From: Butyrivibrio sp.
Lineage (GTDB): Bacteria > Bacillota > Clostridia > Lachnospirales > Lachnospiraceae
Reading direction: 5' to 3'
DNA length: 43,425 nucleotides
NCBI GenBank assembly: GCA_024697425.1
Contig: JAILFT010000199.1
Coordinates: 1 to 43,425 of the forward strand
The notes beneath the pieces are model-generated. The model searched no databases, had not been told where the DNA came from, and saw nothing but the letters and a program-made list of their open reading frames with translations. How positions within the stretch are numbered: position 1 is the stretch's first letter; each line of letters begins with the position of its first letter. Position numbers and translations under genes: made by a program. Below, piece by piece: positions 1 to 10,039 of this stretch.

Positions 1-2
1 TT

Positions 3-1001
3 GTGGGGATAGTTATCGCGTATGTTATCAATCCCCTTGCAAACTTTTTTGACAGGAAACTTTTTAAGAACATGAAGAGCGTTAAGCTAAGATGGAAGAT
101 CTCATCCATTGTTGCCATCGTTGCTCTGGTGGCATGCGTCACCCTTCTTGGCTTTGCACTGGTGCCGCAGCTGGCGGAGAGTGTGAAGACTCTTTTCTCC
201 AATATGGATATGTATCTGGAAACTCTTCAGTCGTGGCTTCGGGATTTTGAGAAGACCGGAGGGGGCGGACTTTTGGGGCTGGATCTTGCTTCCCTTGCCA
301 ATTTCGGAGACAAGATCATTGATTATATCAGCGGATACTTCTCAGAGAACATGCAGTCCTTTGTTACATCCGGAGCCAATTTCGGAAAGGGCATCTTTGA
401 TGTGGTCATTTCCTTTATCCTTGCGGTTTATTTCCTTCTGGACAAGCGCAGGATAACAGAGGGCTGCGGAAGGCTTATAGCGCTTATTGTCAAGCCTGCC
501 ACCTATGAGAAGATGACCGGATTCTTCACAAGATGCAATGACATCCTTATAAGATATATCAGTGTTGATGTTATCGACGGAATAGTAGTGGGAGTAGTAA
601 ACTTCCTGTTCATGATAATCATGGGAATGCCCTATGCAGCGCTGATCTCCTTTATTGTAGGTATCACAAATCTGGCACCCACCTTCGGTCCCATTGTGGG
701 AGCAGTTATAGGAGCCTTTATACTGGTCCTGGTAAATCCCTGGTATGCACTCTGGTTTTTGATATTTACCATAATCCTTCAGACTGTGGACGGATATATA
801 TTAAAGCCCAGGCTCTTTGGCGGAAGCCTTGGAGTATCGGCACTGATGATCCTTATTTCCATTATTCTCGGCGGAAGACTCTTTGGAGTTGCAGGTATTC
901 TTTTTGCTATCCCGTTTGCGGCAATCTTTGATTTTACCTGGAGGGATTTTGTTATAAAAAAGCTTGAGGAAAGGCATGCTAAGAGGTACAATCAATTGTA
1001 G
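3..1001 (+). CDS. AI-2E family transporter (PerM/YdiK-like), 5' truncated by window edge
   Basis: Multi-TM protein with the family-like pattern ...GITNLAPTFGPIVGAVIGAFILVLVNPWYALWFLIFTIILQTVDGYILKPRLFG...; N-terminus missing. Confidence 0.85.
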   Translation: MGIVIAYVINPLANFFDRKLFKNMKSVKLRWKISSIVAIVALVACVTLLGFALVPQLAESVKTLFSNMDMYLETLQSWLRDFEKTGGGGLLGLDLASLANFGDKIIDYISGYFSENMQSFVTSGANFGKGIFDVVISFILAVYFLLDKRRITEGCGRLIALIVKPATYEKMTGFFTRCNDILIRYISVDVIDGIVVGVVNFLFMIIMGMPYAALISFIVGITNLAPTFGPIVGAVIGAFILVLVNPWYALWFLIFTIILQTVDGYILKPRLFGGSLGVSALMILISIILGGRLFGVAGILFAIPFAAIFDFTWRDFVIKKLEERHAKRYNQL

Positions 1002-1046
1002 AGAAATTTTGTCGAATACAATATATAGACAAAAGGGGGTTATTAT

Positions 1047-1265
1047 ATGGATATTGTAATGAATATTATTGATGGTGCCATCAGCTTCAGTAAGGAAGCG
1101 GTTGATACAGCCATGAATGCGTGGGATAAGCTTGACGACAACAAGAAGAAGCTGTTTATAGGATGCCTCGCCGCATCTGCAGCAATTATCGCAGTTGCAG
1201 TCATTGCATATAAAATCGGTAAAGCCCATGGACAGGATGATTTTCTCGAGGATGAAGATTTCTGA
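1047..1265 (+). CDS. Small single-TM hypothetical protein (72 aa)
   Basis: RBS-like aaaaggggg upstream; one hydrophobic segment LFIGCLAASAAIIAVAVIAYKIG; followed by a terminator. Confidence 0.7.
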   Translation: MDIVMNIIDGAISFSKEAVDTAMNAWDKLDDNKKKLFIGCLAASAAIIAVAVIAYKIGKAHGQDDFLEDEDF

Positions 1266-1293
1266 TCTTCAGGATAAGGCACAACAATAATCT

Positions 1294-1324
1294 GGAGCTT
1301 TCATAACGGAAGCTCCTTTTTTTT
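1294..1324 (+). terminator. Rho-independent terminator
   Basis: Stem GGAGCTT / AAGCTCC followed by 8 T. Confidence 0.85.
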
Positions 1325-1343
1325 AACTGATGGAGAGTGTTTA

Positions 1344-2429
1344 ATGAAGAATTTTCTTAAAGTAGTCGGAGTCATTGTTTTGATAGGCGTGCTCATTGTC
1401 GGCACCGTGATCGGGTATCTTACCATAGATGAATACAATCCTCAGGAAGTTGAGGCGATTGCCATAGAGGGAAATGCCCAAAAGAGTGCATCTTTGGATT
1501 CTTCTATAAGGATCATGAGCTGGAATGTCGGGTACGGAGCCCTGGGAGATAACGCCGACTTTTTCATGGACGGCGGCAAAATGGTGAAATCCGCTACAAA
1601 AGACAGAGTATACTCAAATCTGACCGGCATCATTAAGGAAATAGAGTCGGTCAATCCTGATATCCTGTTTACTCAGGAAATGGACAGGAATTCCACCAGG
1701 TCCTATTTCATTGATGAGAGCGAATATCTCATTAACAATTCTTCCGCAGCGGCATTAAGCGGACAGAGCGCCTTTGCTTACAACTTTAGAGTATCTTTTG
1801 TGCCTCTTCCCGTTCCGCCCATCGGCAGAGTAGAGGCGGGTGTCGGTCTCTTTTCCGGATACAGACTGGATTCGGTTGTAAGACGTAAGCTTCCATGTCC
1901 TTTCACATGGCCTCTAAGGACCATGAACTTAAAAAGATGTCTTGAAGTTGCCAGAGTTCCGATAAGCAACTCAGACAAGGAGCTGGTACTGGTGAATCTG
2001 CATCTTGAGGCCTATGATGACGGAGAAGGCAAGACAGCTCAGACCAATATGCTCAAGGACATTCTGGTGGAGGAGTACGAAAAAGGCAATTATGTCATTG
2101 CCGGAGGCGACTTCAACCAGATCTTTTCCGGAGTTGATTCCAGCATGTATCCGCCTGTGGGAAGTGCCAGCTGGCAGCCTGCAGTTATAGAAGAGAGCCT
2201 TTTTGGGGACGGCTTCAATTTCTATATGGATACTAAGGTGCCCAGCTGCAGATCACTGGATCGTCCGCTGGATACCGCAGTCAGCAAGGATCCTGCGGAT
2301 TTTCAGTACTATATAATTGATGGGTTTATAGTTTCAAAGAACATTGATGTGGAGAACGTTTACACAGATGACCTGGGATTTGTTTCATCCGATCACAATC
2401 CCGTAATTATGGACATCAGACTTGAATGA
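1344..2429 (+). CDS. Endonuclease/exonuclease/phosphatase family protein, membrane-anchored
   Basis: N-terminal TM; IRIMSWNVGYG, FTQEMDR, AGGDFNQ and SSDHNPV motifs of the EEP fold. Confidence 0.85.
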   Translation: MKNFLKVVGVIVLIGVLIVGTVIGYLTIDEYNPQEVEAIAIEGNAQKSASLDSSIRIMSWNVGYGALGDNADFFMDGGKMVKSATKDRVYSNLTGIIKEIESVNPDILFTQEMDRNSTRSYFIDESEYLINNSSAAALSGQSAFAYNFRVSFVPLPVPPIGRVEAGVGLFSGYRLDSVVRRKLPCPFTWPLRTMNLKRCLEVARVPISNSDKELVLVNLHLEAYDDGEGKTAQTNMLKDILVEEYEKGNYVIAGGDFNQIFSGVDSSMYPPVGSASWQPAVIEESLFGDGFNFYMDTKVPSCRSLDRPLDTAVSKDPADFQYYIIDGFIVSKNIDVENVYTDDLGFVSSDHNPVIMDIRLE

Positions 2430-2499
2430 TTTTTCGTGACAGTAAACGTTTAATCACATATAATGTAATAGGTATTAATTTTGAAAGGGGTAAAGTCAG

Positions 2500-3759
2500 A
2501 TGCAACACAAAGTAAAAAGAAATGTAATTGTTGGACAGTCAGGTGGCCCTACAGCGGCCATCAACTCATCACTTGCAGGTGTTTACAGAACTGCGATCGA
2601 CCGTGGATACAAGAAGGTATACGGTATGATCCACGGTGTGCAGGGCCTCATGGAGGGGAGATATGTTGATCTTTCAGATCACATTCAGTCAGGCCTTGAT
2701 ATCGAGCTTCTGAAGAGAACACCTTCAGCTTATCTGGGATCCTGCAGATACAAACTGCCCGAGATCTTTGAGAACAAAGAAGTTTATGAGAAGATCTTCG
2801 AGATCCTCAACAAGCTTGAGATTGACTGCTTCATTTACATCGGCGGAAACGATTCGATGGATACCATCAAGAAGCTTTCCGATTATGCTATTATTTCCGG
2901 TTCACAGATCAGATTCGTCGGATGTCCCAAGACAATCGATAACGATCTTGCACTTACAGACCACACACCCGGTTACGGCTCTGCAGCCAAGTATATCGGT
3001 ACATCTGTAAAAGAGATCATCAGAGACAGCTGGTCACTTGAGACAACAAACGGACAGGTTATCATCGTAGAAGTAATGGGAAGAAACGCAGGATGGCTTA
3101 CCGGAGCAACAGCTCTTGCAAAGGGCGAGGATTGTGACGGACCTGATGCTATCTATCTTCCTGAGCTTCCTTTCGATATGGATGCTTTCATCAAGAAGAT
3201 CAAAGGTCTTCTTAAGAACAAGGCTTCCATCGTAGTTGCCGTATCAGAGGGTATCAGAACCAAGGACGGCAAGTATGTAAGCGAGCTGGGAAATACTATT
3301 GATTATGTGGATGCTTTCGGACACAAGCAGCTTACAGGAACCGCAAGATATCTTTGCGAAGTTGTTTCCAAGGAGTGCGGCTGCAAGACACGTCCCATCG
3401 AGCTATCAACTCTTCAGAGAGCTGCAAGCCACTGTGCATCACGTGTAGATATCCTTGAGGCTTATGAGGTTGGTGGTGCTGCCATGAAGGCTGCTGATGA
3501 AGGCGACAGCGGCAAGATGGTAGTTATTGAGAGACTTTCCGATGATCCTTATCAGGCAGGAACAGAGGTTAAGGACGTTCACAAGATTGCCAACGATGAG
3601 CGTACAGTTCCCAGAGAGTGGATCAACAAGGACGGCACATATGTAACCAATGAATTCATTACCTATGTAAGACCTCTTATTCAAGGCGATGTAGGACCTA
3701 TCATGGTTGATGGTATTCCGAGACATCTTTACAGACCCGGATTCCAGGATATCCTTTGA
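2500..3759 (+). CDS. 6-phosphofructokinase, probably PPi-dependent
   Basis: GQSGGPTAAIN, IGGNDSMDTI and PKTIDNDL motifs; GGND plus PKTIDND favour PPi as phosphoryl donor. Confidence 0.88.
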   Translation: MQHKVKRNVIVGQSGGPTAAINSSLAGVYRTAIDRGYKKVYGMIHGVQGLMEGRYVDLSDHIQSGLDIELLKRTPSAYLGSCRYKLPEIFENKEVYEKIFEILNKLEIDCFIYIGGNDSMDTIKKLSDYAIISGSQIRFVGCPKTIDNDLALTDHTPGYGSAAKYIGTSVKEIIRDSWSLETTNGQVIIVEVMGRNAGWLTGATALAKGEDCDGPDAIYLPELPFDMDAFIKKIKGLLKNKASIVVAVSEGIRTKDGKYVSELGNTIDYVDAFGHKQLTGTARYLCEVVSKECGCKTRPIELSTLQRAASHCASRVDILEAYEVGGAAMKAADEGDSGKMVVIERLSDDPYQAGTEVKDVHKIANDERTVPREWINKDGTYVTNEFITYVRPLIQGDVGPIMVDGIPRHLYRPGFQDIL

Positions 3760-3785
3760 TAAGGACGTAACTACTGCAGGAGACT

Positions 3786-5177
3786 ATGGTCACGTTTAGA
3801 GACGTTGTAGTAATTACAAATAGCGAACTTGATATATTATCTGCAGATGATAACTACAGGGAGTATGTTTGCGAAAGCAGTGCTGACACTGTTTTTGCAA
3901 ACGTTCATCCCGATGATCAGCATCTGCTGTACGAAATAGTAGAGACGCTTTCGGTTAAACCGGAAGCCTCTCTATGTTTTCGTGTCTGTAACAAAAAAGG
4001 CGAATACTGCTGGGTAAGCGCCAACTGTTCACAAATCTTAGAAGGCGAAGGAGAGAACATCCGAATCGAGCTTCGGGATCTCTCAGATCTTGATGACGGC
4101 GTCAAGGCCGTTGAAATCGACTATCTCACAGGACTTCTCAATAAAAAAGCGATAACGGATTATGCAAAGGGATTATGTGCCCCCGATGGGAAGAGGGGAA
4201 TAGTGAACCTGTGCATAATTGACATAGATAATTTCAAGTATATCAATGACACCTACGGACATTCCTATGGTGACAGGATACTGAAGGAAGTTGCGGCCAT
4301 CATTCGTGAGGCCCTGGGTGAAAACGGCAAAGCCGGCAGGATTGGCGGCGATGAGCTTATGATGACCATCGAGAATGTGGATGACAAAGGTGATCTTCGG
4401 GTATTCCTTAAGGGAATAAGAGAGAGGGTTGAAGCTACCCACATCGATGAGAACGGATATCCTATGGTTACGGTATCCATGGGAATCGGAAAATTCCCCG
4501 ATTACGTGCAAAGCTACGATGAACTGTTTAATCTTGCGGACAGGATGCTCTACAGAGCCAAGAGCCGCGGCAAGAACAGATATGTGATCTATAATCCGGA
4601 AATCCATGGGCCGATAGTGAATGGACAGCTGGACGAGACTGCAATGACTGTCAGCCGTGCCACTGCCATAGACAAGACCAGGCTTGTTCTTGAGGGCATG
4701 GAGGGTCTTCTTTACGCCGATACGGAATCTGTTTCTTCAATGCTGATGAAGATAGCTGCTACCTATGACCTGGATGAAGTATATCTCTTTTATAAGGATA
4801 TAAACAAGAGCTTCTATGGGCATAAATGCGCATCTGATTCGGGAAATAATGCCGAGAAGCGGATTTATCAGATTGTGGATTCGGTTTCTGACATTGCATA
4901 TATAATGGAACCGGGGCTGCTTAACCGCTTTAATTCCAACGGAGTACTTGTTATAGATTCTCCCGGGATAGTTTTGAAGGAATTCCCAAAGGCTCTGGAA
5001 TTTTTCGAGAAGAACGGCATAAAGCATGCATTTCTTTACAGAATGATTGATGCTCCTTTTGACGGATATATAGCCATGTATAACACCAGGGAACTGTCAA
5101 GGAAATTCCCTCAGCCGGATATCACTGACCTTACATATTTGAGTAAAATGATGGAAATTGCATTAAAATCTAGATAA
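3786..5177 (+). CDS. PAS-GGDEF (GGDEL) diguanylate cyclase-like protein with extra C-terminal domain
   Basis: PAS-like N-terminus (VHPDDQHLL), DYLTGLLNKKA, IDIDNFKYINDTYGH, RIGGDELMM; about 170 aa remain after the GGDEF domain. Confidence 0.88.
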   Translation: MVTFRDVVVITNSELDILSADDNYREYVCESSADTVFANVHPDDQHLLYEIVETLSVKPEASLCFRVCNKKGEYCWVSANCSQILEGEGENIRIELRDLSDLDDGVKAVEIDYLTGLLNKKAITDYAKGLCAPDGKRGIVNLCIIDIDNFKYINDTYGHSYGDRILKEVAAIIREALGENGKAGRIGGDELMMTIENVDDKGDLRVFLKGIRERVEATHIDENGYPMVTVSMGIGKFPDYVQSYDELFNLADRMLYRAKSRGKNRYVIYNPEIHGPIVNGQLDETAMTVSRATAIDKTRLVLEGMEGLLYADTESVSSMLMKIAATYDLDEVYLFYKDINKSFYGHKCASDSGNNAEKRIYQIVDSVSDIAYIMEPGLLNRFNSNGVLVIDSPGIVLKEFPKALEFFEKNGIKHAFLYRMIDAPFDGYIAMYNTRELSRKFPQPDITDLTYLSKMMEIALKSR

Positions 5178-5234
5178 TATCACACTTTTTTAGAATTTTT
5201 TTTCTAAAAATACGCTAAAACAAGCACTTTGCTG

Positions 5235-5263
5235 TTGTTATGTGTACTTAATAGTAGTAAAAT
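5235..5263 (+). promoter_or_regulatory. Sigma-A-like promoter for the HU gene
   Basis: TTGTTA - 17 nt - TAAAAT. Confidence 0.55.
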
Positions 5264-5304
5264 AGGCAATGTAGTAAATAATTTCTATTTCGGAGGGAAA
5301 ATTA

Positions 5305-5583
5305 ATGAACAAGACAGAACTTATCGATGCAATTGCAAAGGAAGCTAACCTTTCCAAGAAGGATGCAACTGCAGCACTGAACGCTTTCACAGAGACAGTT
5401 ACAAAGGAGCTCAAGAAGAAAGGTAAAGTTCAGCTTGTTGGCTTCGGTACATTCGAGACAACAAAGAGAGCAGCTAGAACAGGTAAGAATCCTCAGACTG
5501 GCGCTGCTATCAAGATTCCTGCTTCTGTAGCACCTAAGTTCAAGGCTGGTAAGGCTCTTAAGGATCTTGTAAACAAGAAATAA
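5305..5583 (+). CDS. HU family DNA-binding protein
   Basis: MNKTELIDAIAKEANLSKKDATAALNAF...GFGTFETTKRAARTGKNPQTG; RBS cggaggg. Confidence 0.97.
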   Translation: MNKTELIDAIAKEANLSKKDATAALNAFTETVTKELKKKGKVQLVGFGTFETTKRAARTGKNPQTGAAIKIPASVAPKFKAGKALKDLVNKK

Positions 5584-5603
5584 TTTAAATCAGTAACAAA
5601 CGG

Positions 5604-5646
5604 GCCGTCGCTTTGGATGTTGAGTCATCTAAGGTGACGGCTTTTT
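5604..5646 (+). terminator. Rho-independent terminator after HU
   Basis: GCCGTC...GACGGC stem extended by inner CTT..GGATG/CATCT..AGG pairing, then TTTTT. Confidence 0.8.
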
Positions 5647-5767
5647 GTGTTAGCGGGGGAATTGATGGTAGCTACAGTAATAACGGAAAGAACGCAAAAA
5701 GAGATACTTAAGGCGCAACAGAATAATCAGTAAGGAAAAAAGATAACCATAGCCGGGGATGTGTCCA

Positions 5768-5796
5768 TTGAAATAATCATAAATATTTTATAAAAT
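5768..5796 (+). promoter_or_regulatory. Sigma-A-like promoter for the GGDEF-EAL gene
   Basis: TTGAAA - 17 nt - TAAAAT. Confidence 0.5.
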
Positions 5797-5831
5797 ATAA
5801 TTACATTTATTTTTTTTACAAGGAGCCATTA

Positions 5832-7493
5832 ATGACGTTTGATAGGAGTTTTGAAAATTTCGTTCAAATACTCTCGGAAGAAGAGGTTACCCCTGAAATA
5901 TCCCCCAGCGCTCTGGCGGACATATCCAAGGAGTTTTCTTTGCGTTCCATTGTGGCGATAGTTTCCTACAAGCCCTATTCAGATAAGGCAGGTGAACCGG
6001 ATACCATCATTCCTCTTTTTGGTCCTGTTCCTAACGAAGAGGCTTCCACATATATGTTTAAGAGCAATATGTCGGGAGACCGCCAGATCACCTACAGGGT
6101 TTACCTTGCCGACAATAAGAAACTCACGGATGAGCAGTACAGAAGCTTCTCTGTGATTATGGATATTCTATCCTTCCATATGGAGAGATTCCTTCTTGTC
6201 AACGTGGTGAAGAAAAGTGCACTGACTCAGTATCTTACCGGGCTTCCAAATTCCGGAGGATACCTTGCGTTTGTCAGCAGCAAGTTTGAAAGCGGTGAGA
6301 TCATGAATTATGACGCTTTCTACTTTAACGTTAAAAGCTTTGGACTTATCAGCCGCAGATACGGAATCGGCGAGGGCGATGAGATCATGAAGCGCTACGC
6401 CAGAAAGCTTAAGGAGTTCTTTGAGGATGATGAGATTCTTGCTCACTTTGGAGGTGACAATTTCACGGCTCTTGTGAAGAAGGAGAGGACCAAGAAGTTC
6501 CTTAAGTATATTGCAGCTGTACCTGTGCGGGGAGAGAAGAACGGTAAGGAAGACGAATTTACACTTTCCGCGGTTGCTGGTGTGTACGCCATTGATGAAT
6601 CCATGAAAAGCCCGAGTCAGGCAATTTCCAGGTCTGTCATGGCCTGCAACTATGCCAAGAATGTGGCCAACAAGCCTTACGTATTTGTCAACAAGGCCAT
6701 GAGCACCAGGATATACAGGCAGAAACAGATAGAGGACAGATATGAAGAGGCTCTTGCCAATGATGAGTTCAGGATCTATCTGCAGCCCAAGGTCAACACC
6801 GAAACAGGCAGGATAGTGGGAGCAGAAGCTCTTGCCAGGTGGTTTTGCAACGGCATAGTTCTTTATCCTACTGAATTTGTCCCTATCCTCGAGCAGGAGG
6901 GAATGGTTGCTTCACTGGATCTTTATGTTCTTAAAAAGACCTGTGAATATATCAGGGAGTGGCTTGATAACGGTATAGAGCCGGTTCAGGTATCCGTTAA
7001 TTTTTCCCGCCGTGACCTCAGCTACAAAGATCTGGCTAATGCTATCAAGGAGACCATAGAAGAGTATAATATCGATCCGAAGTACATAGAAATAGAGGTT
7101 ACCGAAACCGCCAGCGAGGACGAGAGAATCATGATGACAAACTTCCTTGCCAGACTGAGGGACATGAAGATTGCCACAGCCATCGATGATTTCGGAACCG
7201 GTTATTCTTCACTTTCTACTCTCAGGGATTTCCCGGTATCTGTGATCAAGATCGACAGGTCTTTTATCAATAATGATGAGCTCAATACCAACGACGAGAT
7301 TGTTCTTAAGAACATCGTTACCATGGCCAGGGAACTGGGAATAGATGTGGTGACTGAAGGAGTAGAAAGACCTGATCAGACGCAGCTGTTAAAGAACGTT
7401 GGCTGCAACGTAGTCCAGGGATTCCTCTATGACAATCCCATGCCCAAGAAGGACTTTGAAAAGAGACTTATCAAGGGCGTATATGAAGATTAA
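5832..7493 (+). CDS. Degenerate GGDEF (GGDNF) plus EAL protein; predicted c-di-GMP phosphodiesterase
   Basis: AHFGGDNFTAL (degenerate); EAL residues apparently intact: GAEALARW, NFSRRDL, EVTETA, DDFGTGYSSL, IKIDRSF, VTEGVE, VQGFLYDNP. Confidence 0.92.
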   Translation: MTFDRSFENFVQILSEEEVTPEISPSALADISKEFSLRSIVAIVSYKPYSDKAGEPDTIIPLFGPVPNEEASTYMFKSNMSGDRQITYRVYLADNKKLTDEQYRSFSVIMDILSFHMERFLLVNVVKKSALTQYLTGLPNSGGYLAFVSSKFESGEIMNYDAFYFNVKSFGLISRRYGIGEGDEIMKRYARKLKEFFEDDEILAHFGGDNFTALVKKERTKKFLKYIAAVPVRGEKNGKEDEFTLSAVAGVYAIDESMKSPSQAISRSVMACNYAKNVANKPYVFVNKAMSTRIYRQKQIEDRYEEALANDEFRIYLQPKVNTETGRIVGAEALARWFCNGIVLYPTEFVPILEQEGMVASLDLYVLKKTCEYIREWLDNGIEPVQVSVNFSRRDLSYKDLANAIKETIEEYNIDPKYIEIEVTETASEDERIMMTNFLARLRDMKIATAIDDFGTGYSSLSTLRDFPVSVIKIDRSFINNDELNTNDEIVLKNIVTMARELGIDVVTEGVERPDQTQLLKNVGCNVVQGFLYDNPMPKKDFEKRLIKGVYED

Positions 7494-7503
7494 AACGCAA
7501 TAA

Positions 7504-7537
7504 AAAAGCTGTTACCTTCAAAAAGGTAGCAGCTTTT
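7504..7537. terminator. Bidirectional terminator between convergent genes
   Basis: AAAAGCTGTTACCTT / AAGGTAGCAGCTTTT with one G-T pair; A/T-rich flanks on both sides. Confidence 0.8.
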
Positions 7538-7556
7538 ATTGTTATATCCGTTAAGA

Positions 7557-8444
7557 TCAGTCCAGTCTCTTTTTGCCAAAGAAGAAGAGAGCTACGGTAC
7601 CGGGGCCGGTGTGACTTCCGATGGTGGTTCCGATGCTGTATATCTTAACCTTGTTCTTGAGATGAGGGAACCTGGATTCGATGAGATCAGCAACGGCTCT
7701 TGCCTGTTCATAGCAGTCGGAGTTTGAAATGTAACATTCCTGAGCATATTCAAGTCCGTTCTCCGCAAGCTCCTCCATCTTGGCAACCTGTGCCTTCATC
7801 ACTGCGTTGATGCCTCTGAGCTTTGCGCGGACAATAAGTCTTCCCTGATAATCCACATTAAGAAGAGGACAGATCTTGAGGGCTCCGCCGATAATTCCGG
7901 CAGCCTTGGAAACTCTTCCGCCTCTTACAAGGTAAGTAAGATCGGTAACAAAGAACCAGTGCTGACACTCAAGACGATGCTCGATGACCCATTCGTAAAG
8001 CTCATCGATGGTCTTGCCTTCATCGCGAAGATCAGCAAGCTTGTTCATAAGAAGTCCGTAGCCTGCGGATGCGGCAAGAGAATCAACAACATAAACCTTG
8101 CTTCCGGGATATTTCTCAAGTACCTGGTCTCTTGCGATGGTGGCGGAATTCAATGTTCCGGAAATTCCTGAGCTTAAGGTCAGGTGAAGGATATCCTTGC
8201 CCTGCTTGATAATGTTCTCAAAGTATTCAACGTATTCGCCTACGGTAACCTGAGAAGTTTTGGTCATGGCTCCGTTCGCCATGGCTTTGTAGAATTCGTC
8301 AAAAGGATAGGAAACACCAAGATCATCTGAGTAATCCTTGCCATCTACACTGAAATGAAAGCAGATGTAGCTTATGTCTCTTTCCTTGAAATGCTCTGCA
8401 GTCAGATCTGCTGTGGAACAGCAGCTAAGTACATAACTGTTCAT
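7557..8444 (-). CDS. DegV family (fatty-acid binding, FakB-like) protein
   Basis: SCCSTADLTAEHF, TSQVTVGEYVEYFE, LTLSSGISGTLNSA; start placed at MNSYVLS (RBS ggagg) rather than at 8471. Confidence 0.9.
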   Translation of the reverse strand: MNSYVLSCCSTADLTAEHFKERDISYICFHFSVDGKDYSDDLGVSYPFDEFYKAMANGAMTKTSQVTVGEYVEYFENIIKQGKDILHLTLSSGISGTLNSATIARDQVLEKYPGSKVYVVDSLAASAGYGLLMNKLADLRDEGKTIDELYEWVIEHRLECQHWFFVTDLTYLVRGGRVSKAAGIIGGALKICPLLNVDYQGRLIVRAKLRGINAVMKAQVAKMEELAENGLEYAQECYISNSDCYEQARAVADLIESRFPHLKNKVKIYSIGTTIGSHTGPGTVALFFFGKKRLD

Positions 8445-8581
8445 GGGTATAAAGCCTCCGTTTTTATTCAATACTTTATATTAACACCTTTTTGTTACCT
8501 ATGGCAAATAAAAGGGCGTAAAACAGAGCATTTTCTTTCACGGGAGAGATGAGAAGACTGCCTGCGGCAACGAATTTGACG

Positions 8582-8610
8582 TTGACAAAAAACGGTTGTG
8601 ACAATAAAAT
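8582..8610 (+). promoter_or_regulatory. Sigma-A-like promoter for the T-box-pheST operon
   Basis: TTGACA - 17 nt - TAAAAT. Confidence 0.75.
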
Positions 8611-8616
8611 AAGAAA

Positions 8617-8905
8617 CTGTATTAAGACAACATTAAATATGCAAATGCATTGATGATGTCGGCGCATGCCGGAGATGTTGTATCTGTCTTACCAGAGAAT
8701 TGGAGCCACCGGCTGAGAGCTCCACAAGCAACGGATACATACGGAAATTTCGCATCGGAGCAGTCTGGGTGAAACAACAGTAGTCCGGACCGTAGATCTA
8801 CGTTACAGATAATGAAGAGCGTGTTCGGTACAGACCGAATGCGAACATGGGTGGTACCGCGGAGATTATTCGTCCCTTGTGCATTAAATGCACAAGGGAT
8901 TTTTT
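8617..8905 (+). promoter_or_regulatory. T-box riboswitch leader upstream of pheS
   Basis: Canonical T-box GGGTGGTACCGCG (about 8849-8861), Stem I-like GGAGCC..CTGAGAGCTCC, and terminator CCCTTGTGCAT TAA ATGCACAAGGG + T6 at 8874-8905. N=U in the UGGN element fits tRNA-Phe discriminator A. The 5' boundary is estimated from the promoter. Confidence 0.92.
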
Positions 8906-8974
8906 GCGTGAAGCAGTCGAGTCTGCTTCATGCGTATCTGTATCTGCACCATTAGAAAACAGGAGGAAGGAATT

Positions 8975-10021
8975 TTGGAAAACAGCGCATTACATCAACA
9001 AATTGAAGCAATTCGTGAAGAAATCAAGGCGAATTCCGAGAAGCTGGACAGCTCTAAGCTTGTTTACGAGCTTAGAAAGAGTTTTTTGGACAACAAGACC
9101 GGTAAGATTTCGGCTCTTATGAAGGAGATGAAGAACATCGCCGCTGAGGACAGAGCTGAGTACGGCAAGAATGTAAATGAACTTAAGCAGTGGGCCCTTG
9201 CTCAGTTTGATGAGCTTGATAAGAAGATGAAGGAAAAAGAGCTCAAGGCAAGATATGAGAGGGAGAAGCAGGATGTAACAATGCCTGCCAAGATGCGTTA
9301 TCAGGGCAACCTTCATCCTGTAACTCAGATGAGAGAGACTCTTATAGACATCTTCGCGGGAATGGGCTTTGAGATTTACGAGGGCACTGAGATTGAGAAC
9401 GATTACTACAATTTCACAGCTCTTAATACACCTGCCGATCATCCGGCAAGAGATATGCAGGATACTTTCTATTTAAGTCCTGAGTTTCTCCTAAGAACCC
9501 AGACTTCATCAGGTCAGATCCATGTTATGGAGAACAAGAAGCCCCCGATCAAGATTCTTTCACCCGGTAAGGTTTTCCGTTCAGATGATGATGCAACTCA
9601 TTCACCTATGTTCTCACAGATGGAAGGCCTTGTAGTTGATAAGAATGTTACACTCTGTGACCTTAAGGGCGCTCTGGAGACATTTGCTCAGAAAATCTTC
9701 GGCGAAGGAACCACAACAAGGCTTCGTCCCTCATATTTCCCTTTTACCGAGCCTTCGGTAGAGGTTGACTGCAGCTGCTTTGCCTGCGGCGGAAAGGGAT
9801 GTAACCTCTGTAAGGGTACCGGCTGGATCGAGGTTCTCGGTGCCGGCGTAGTTAACAAGAAGGTTTTGGAGAACTGCGGAATTGACTCGGAAGAGTACAG
9901 CGGCTTTGCTTTTGGTATCGGTATCGAGCGTGCAACAATGCTCAAGTACGGCATCAACAACATCAAGCTTCTTTATGAGTCAGACCTTGATGTTCTTAAG
10001 CAGATCGATCACTACGAATAA
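8975..10021 (+). CDS. pheS: Phenylalanyl-tRNA synthetase alpha subunit
   Basis: TTG start after aggaggaagg, protein [16 protein letters not shown]...; class II motifs; [26 protein letters not shown]. Confidence 0.95.
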   Translation: MENSALHQQIEAIREEIKANSEKLDSSKLVYELRKSFLDNKTGKISALMKEMKNIAAEDRAEYGKNVNELKQWALAQFDELDKKMKEKELKARYEREKQDVTMPAKMRYQGNLHPVTQMRETLIDIFAGMGFEIYEGTEIENDYYNFTALNTPADHPARDMQDTFYLSPEFLLRTQTSSGQIHVMENKKPPIKILSPGKVFRSDDDATHSPMFSQMEGLVVDKNVTLCDLKGALETFAQKIFGEGTTTRLRPSYFPFTEPSVEVDCSCFACGGKGCNLCKGTGWIEVLGAGVVNKKVLENCGIDSEEYSGFAFGIGIERATMLKYGINNIKLLYESDLDVLKQIDHYE

Positions 10022-10039
10022 TTTAGGAGGAAACCGAAA

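Noticed and set aside
5186-5210. TTTTTAGAA/TTCTAAAAA inverted repeat after the PAS-GGDEL gene
   Set aside because: Very AT-rich and weak; not a convincing terminator or operator
5665-5733. 22-aa ORF MVATVITERTQKEILKAQQNNQ after the HU terminator
   Set aside because: SD is weak (gcggggga), no terminator, no hydrophobic or other recognisable feature; cannot be told from chance
8847-9122. 91-aa ORF starting in the T-box
   Set aside because: Overlaps the T-box antiterminator/terminator and the start of pheS
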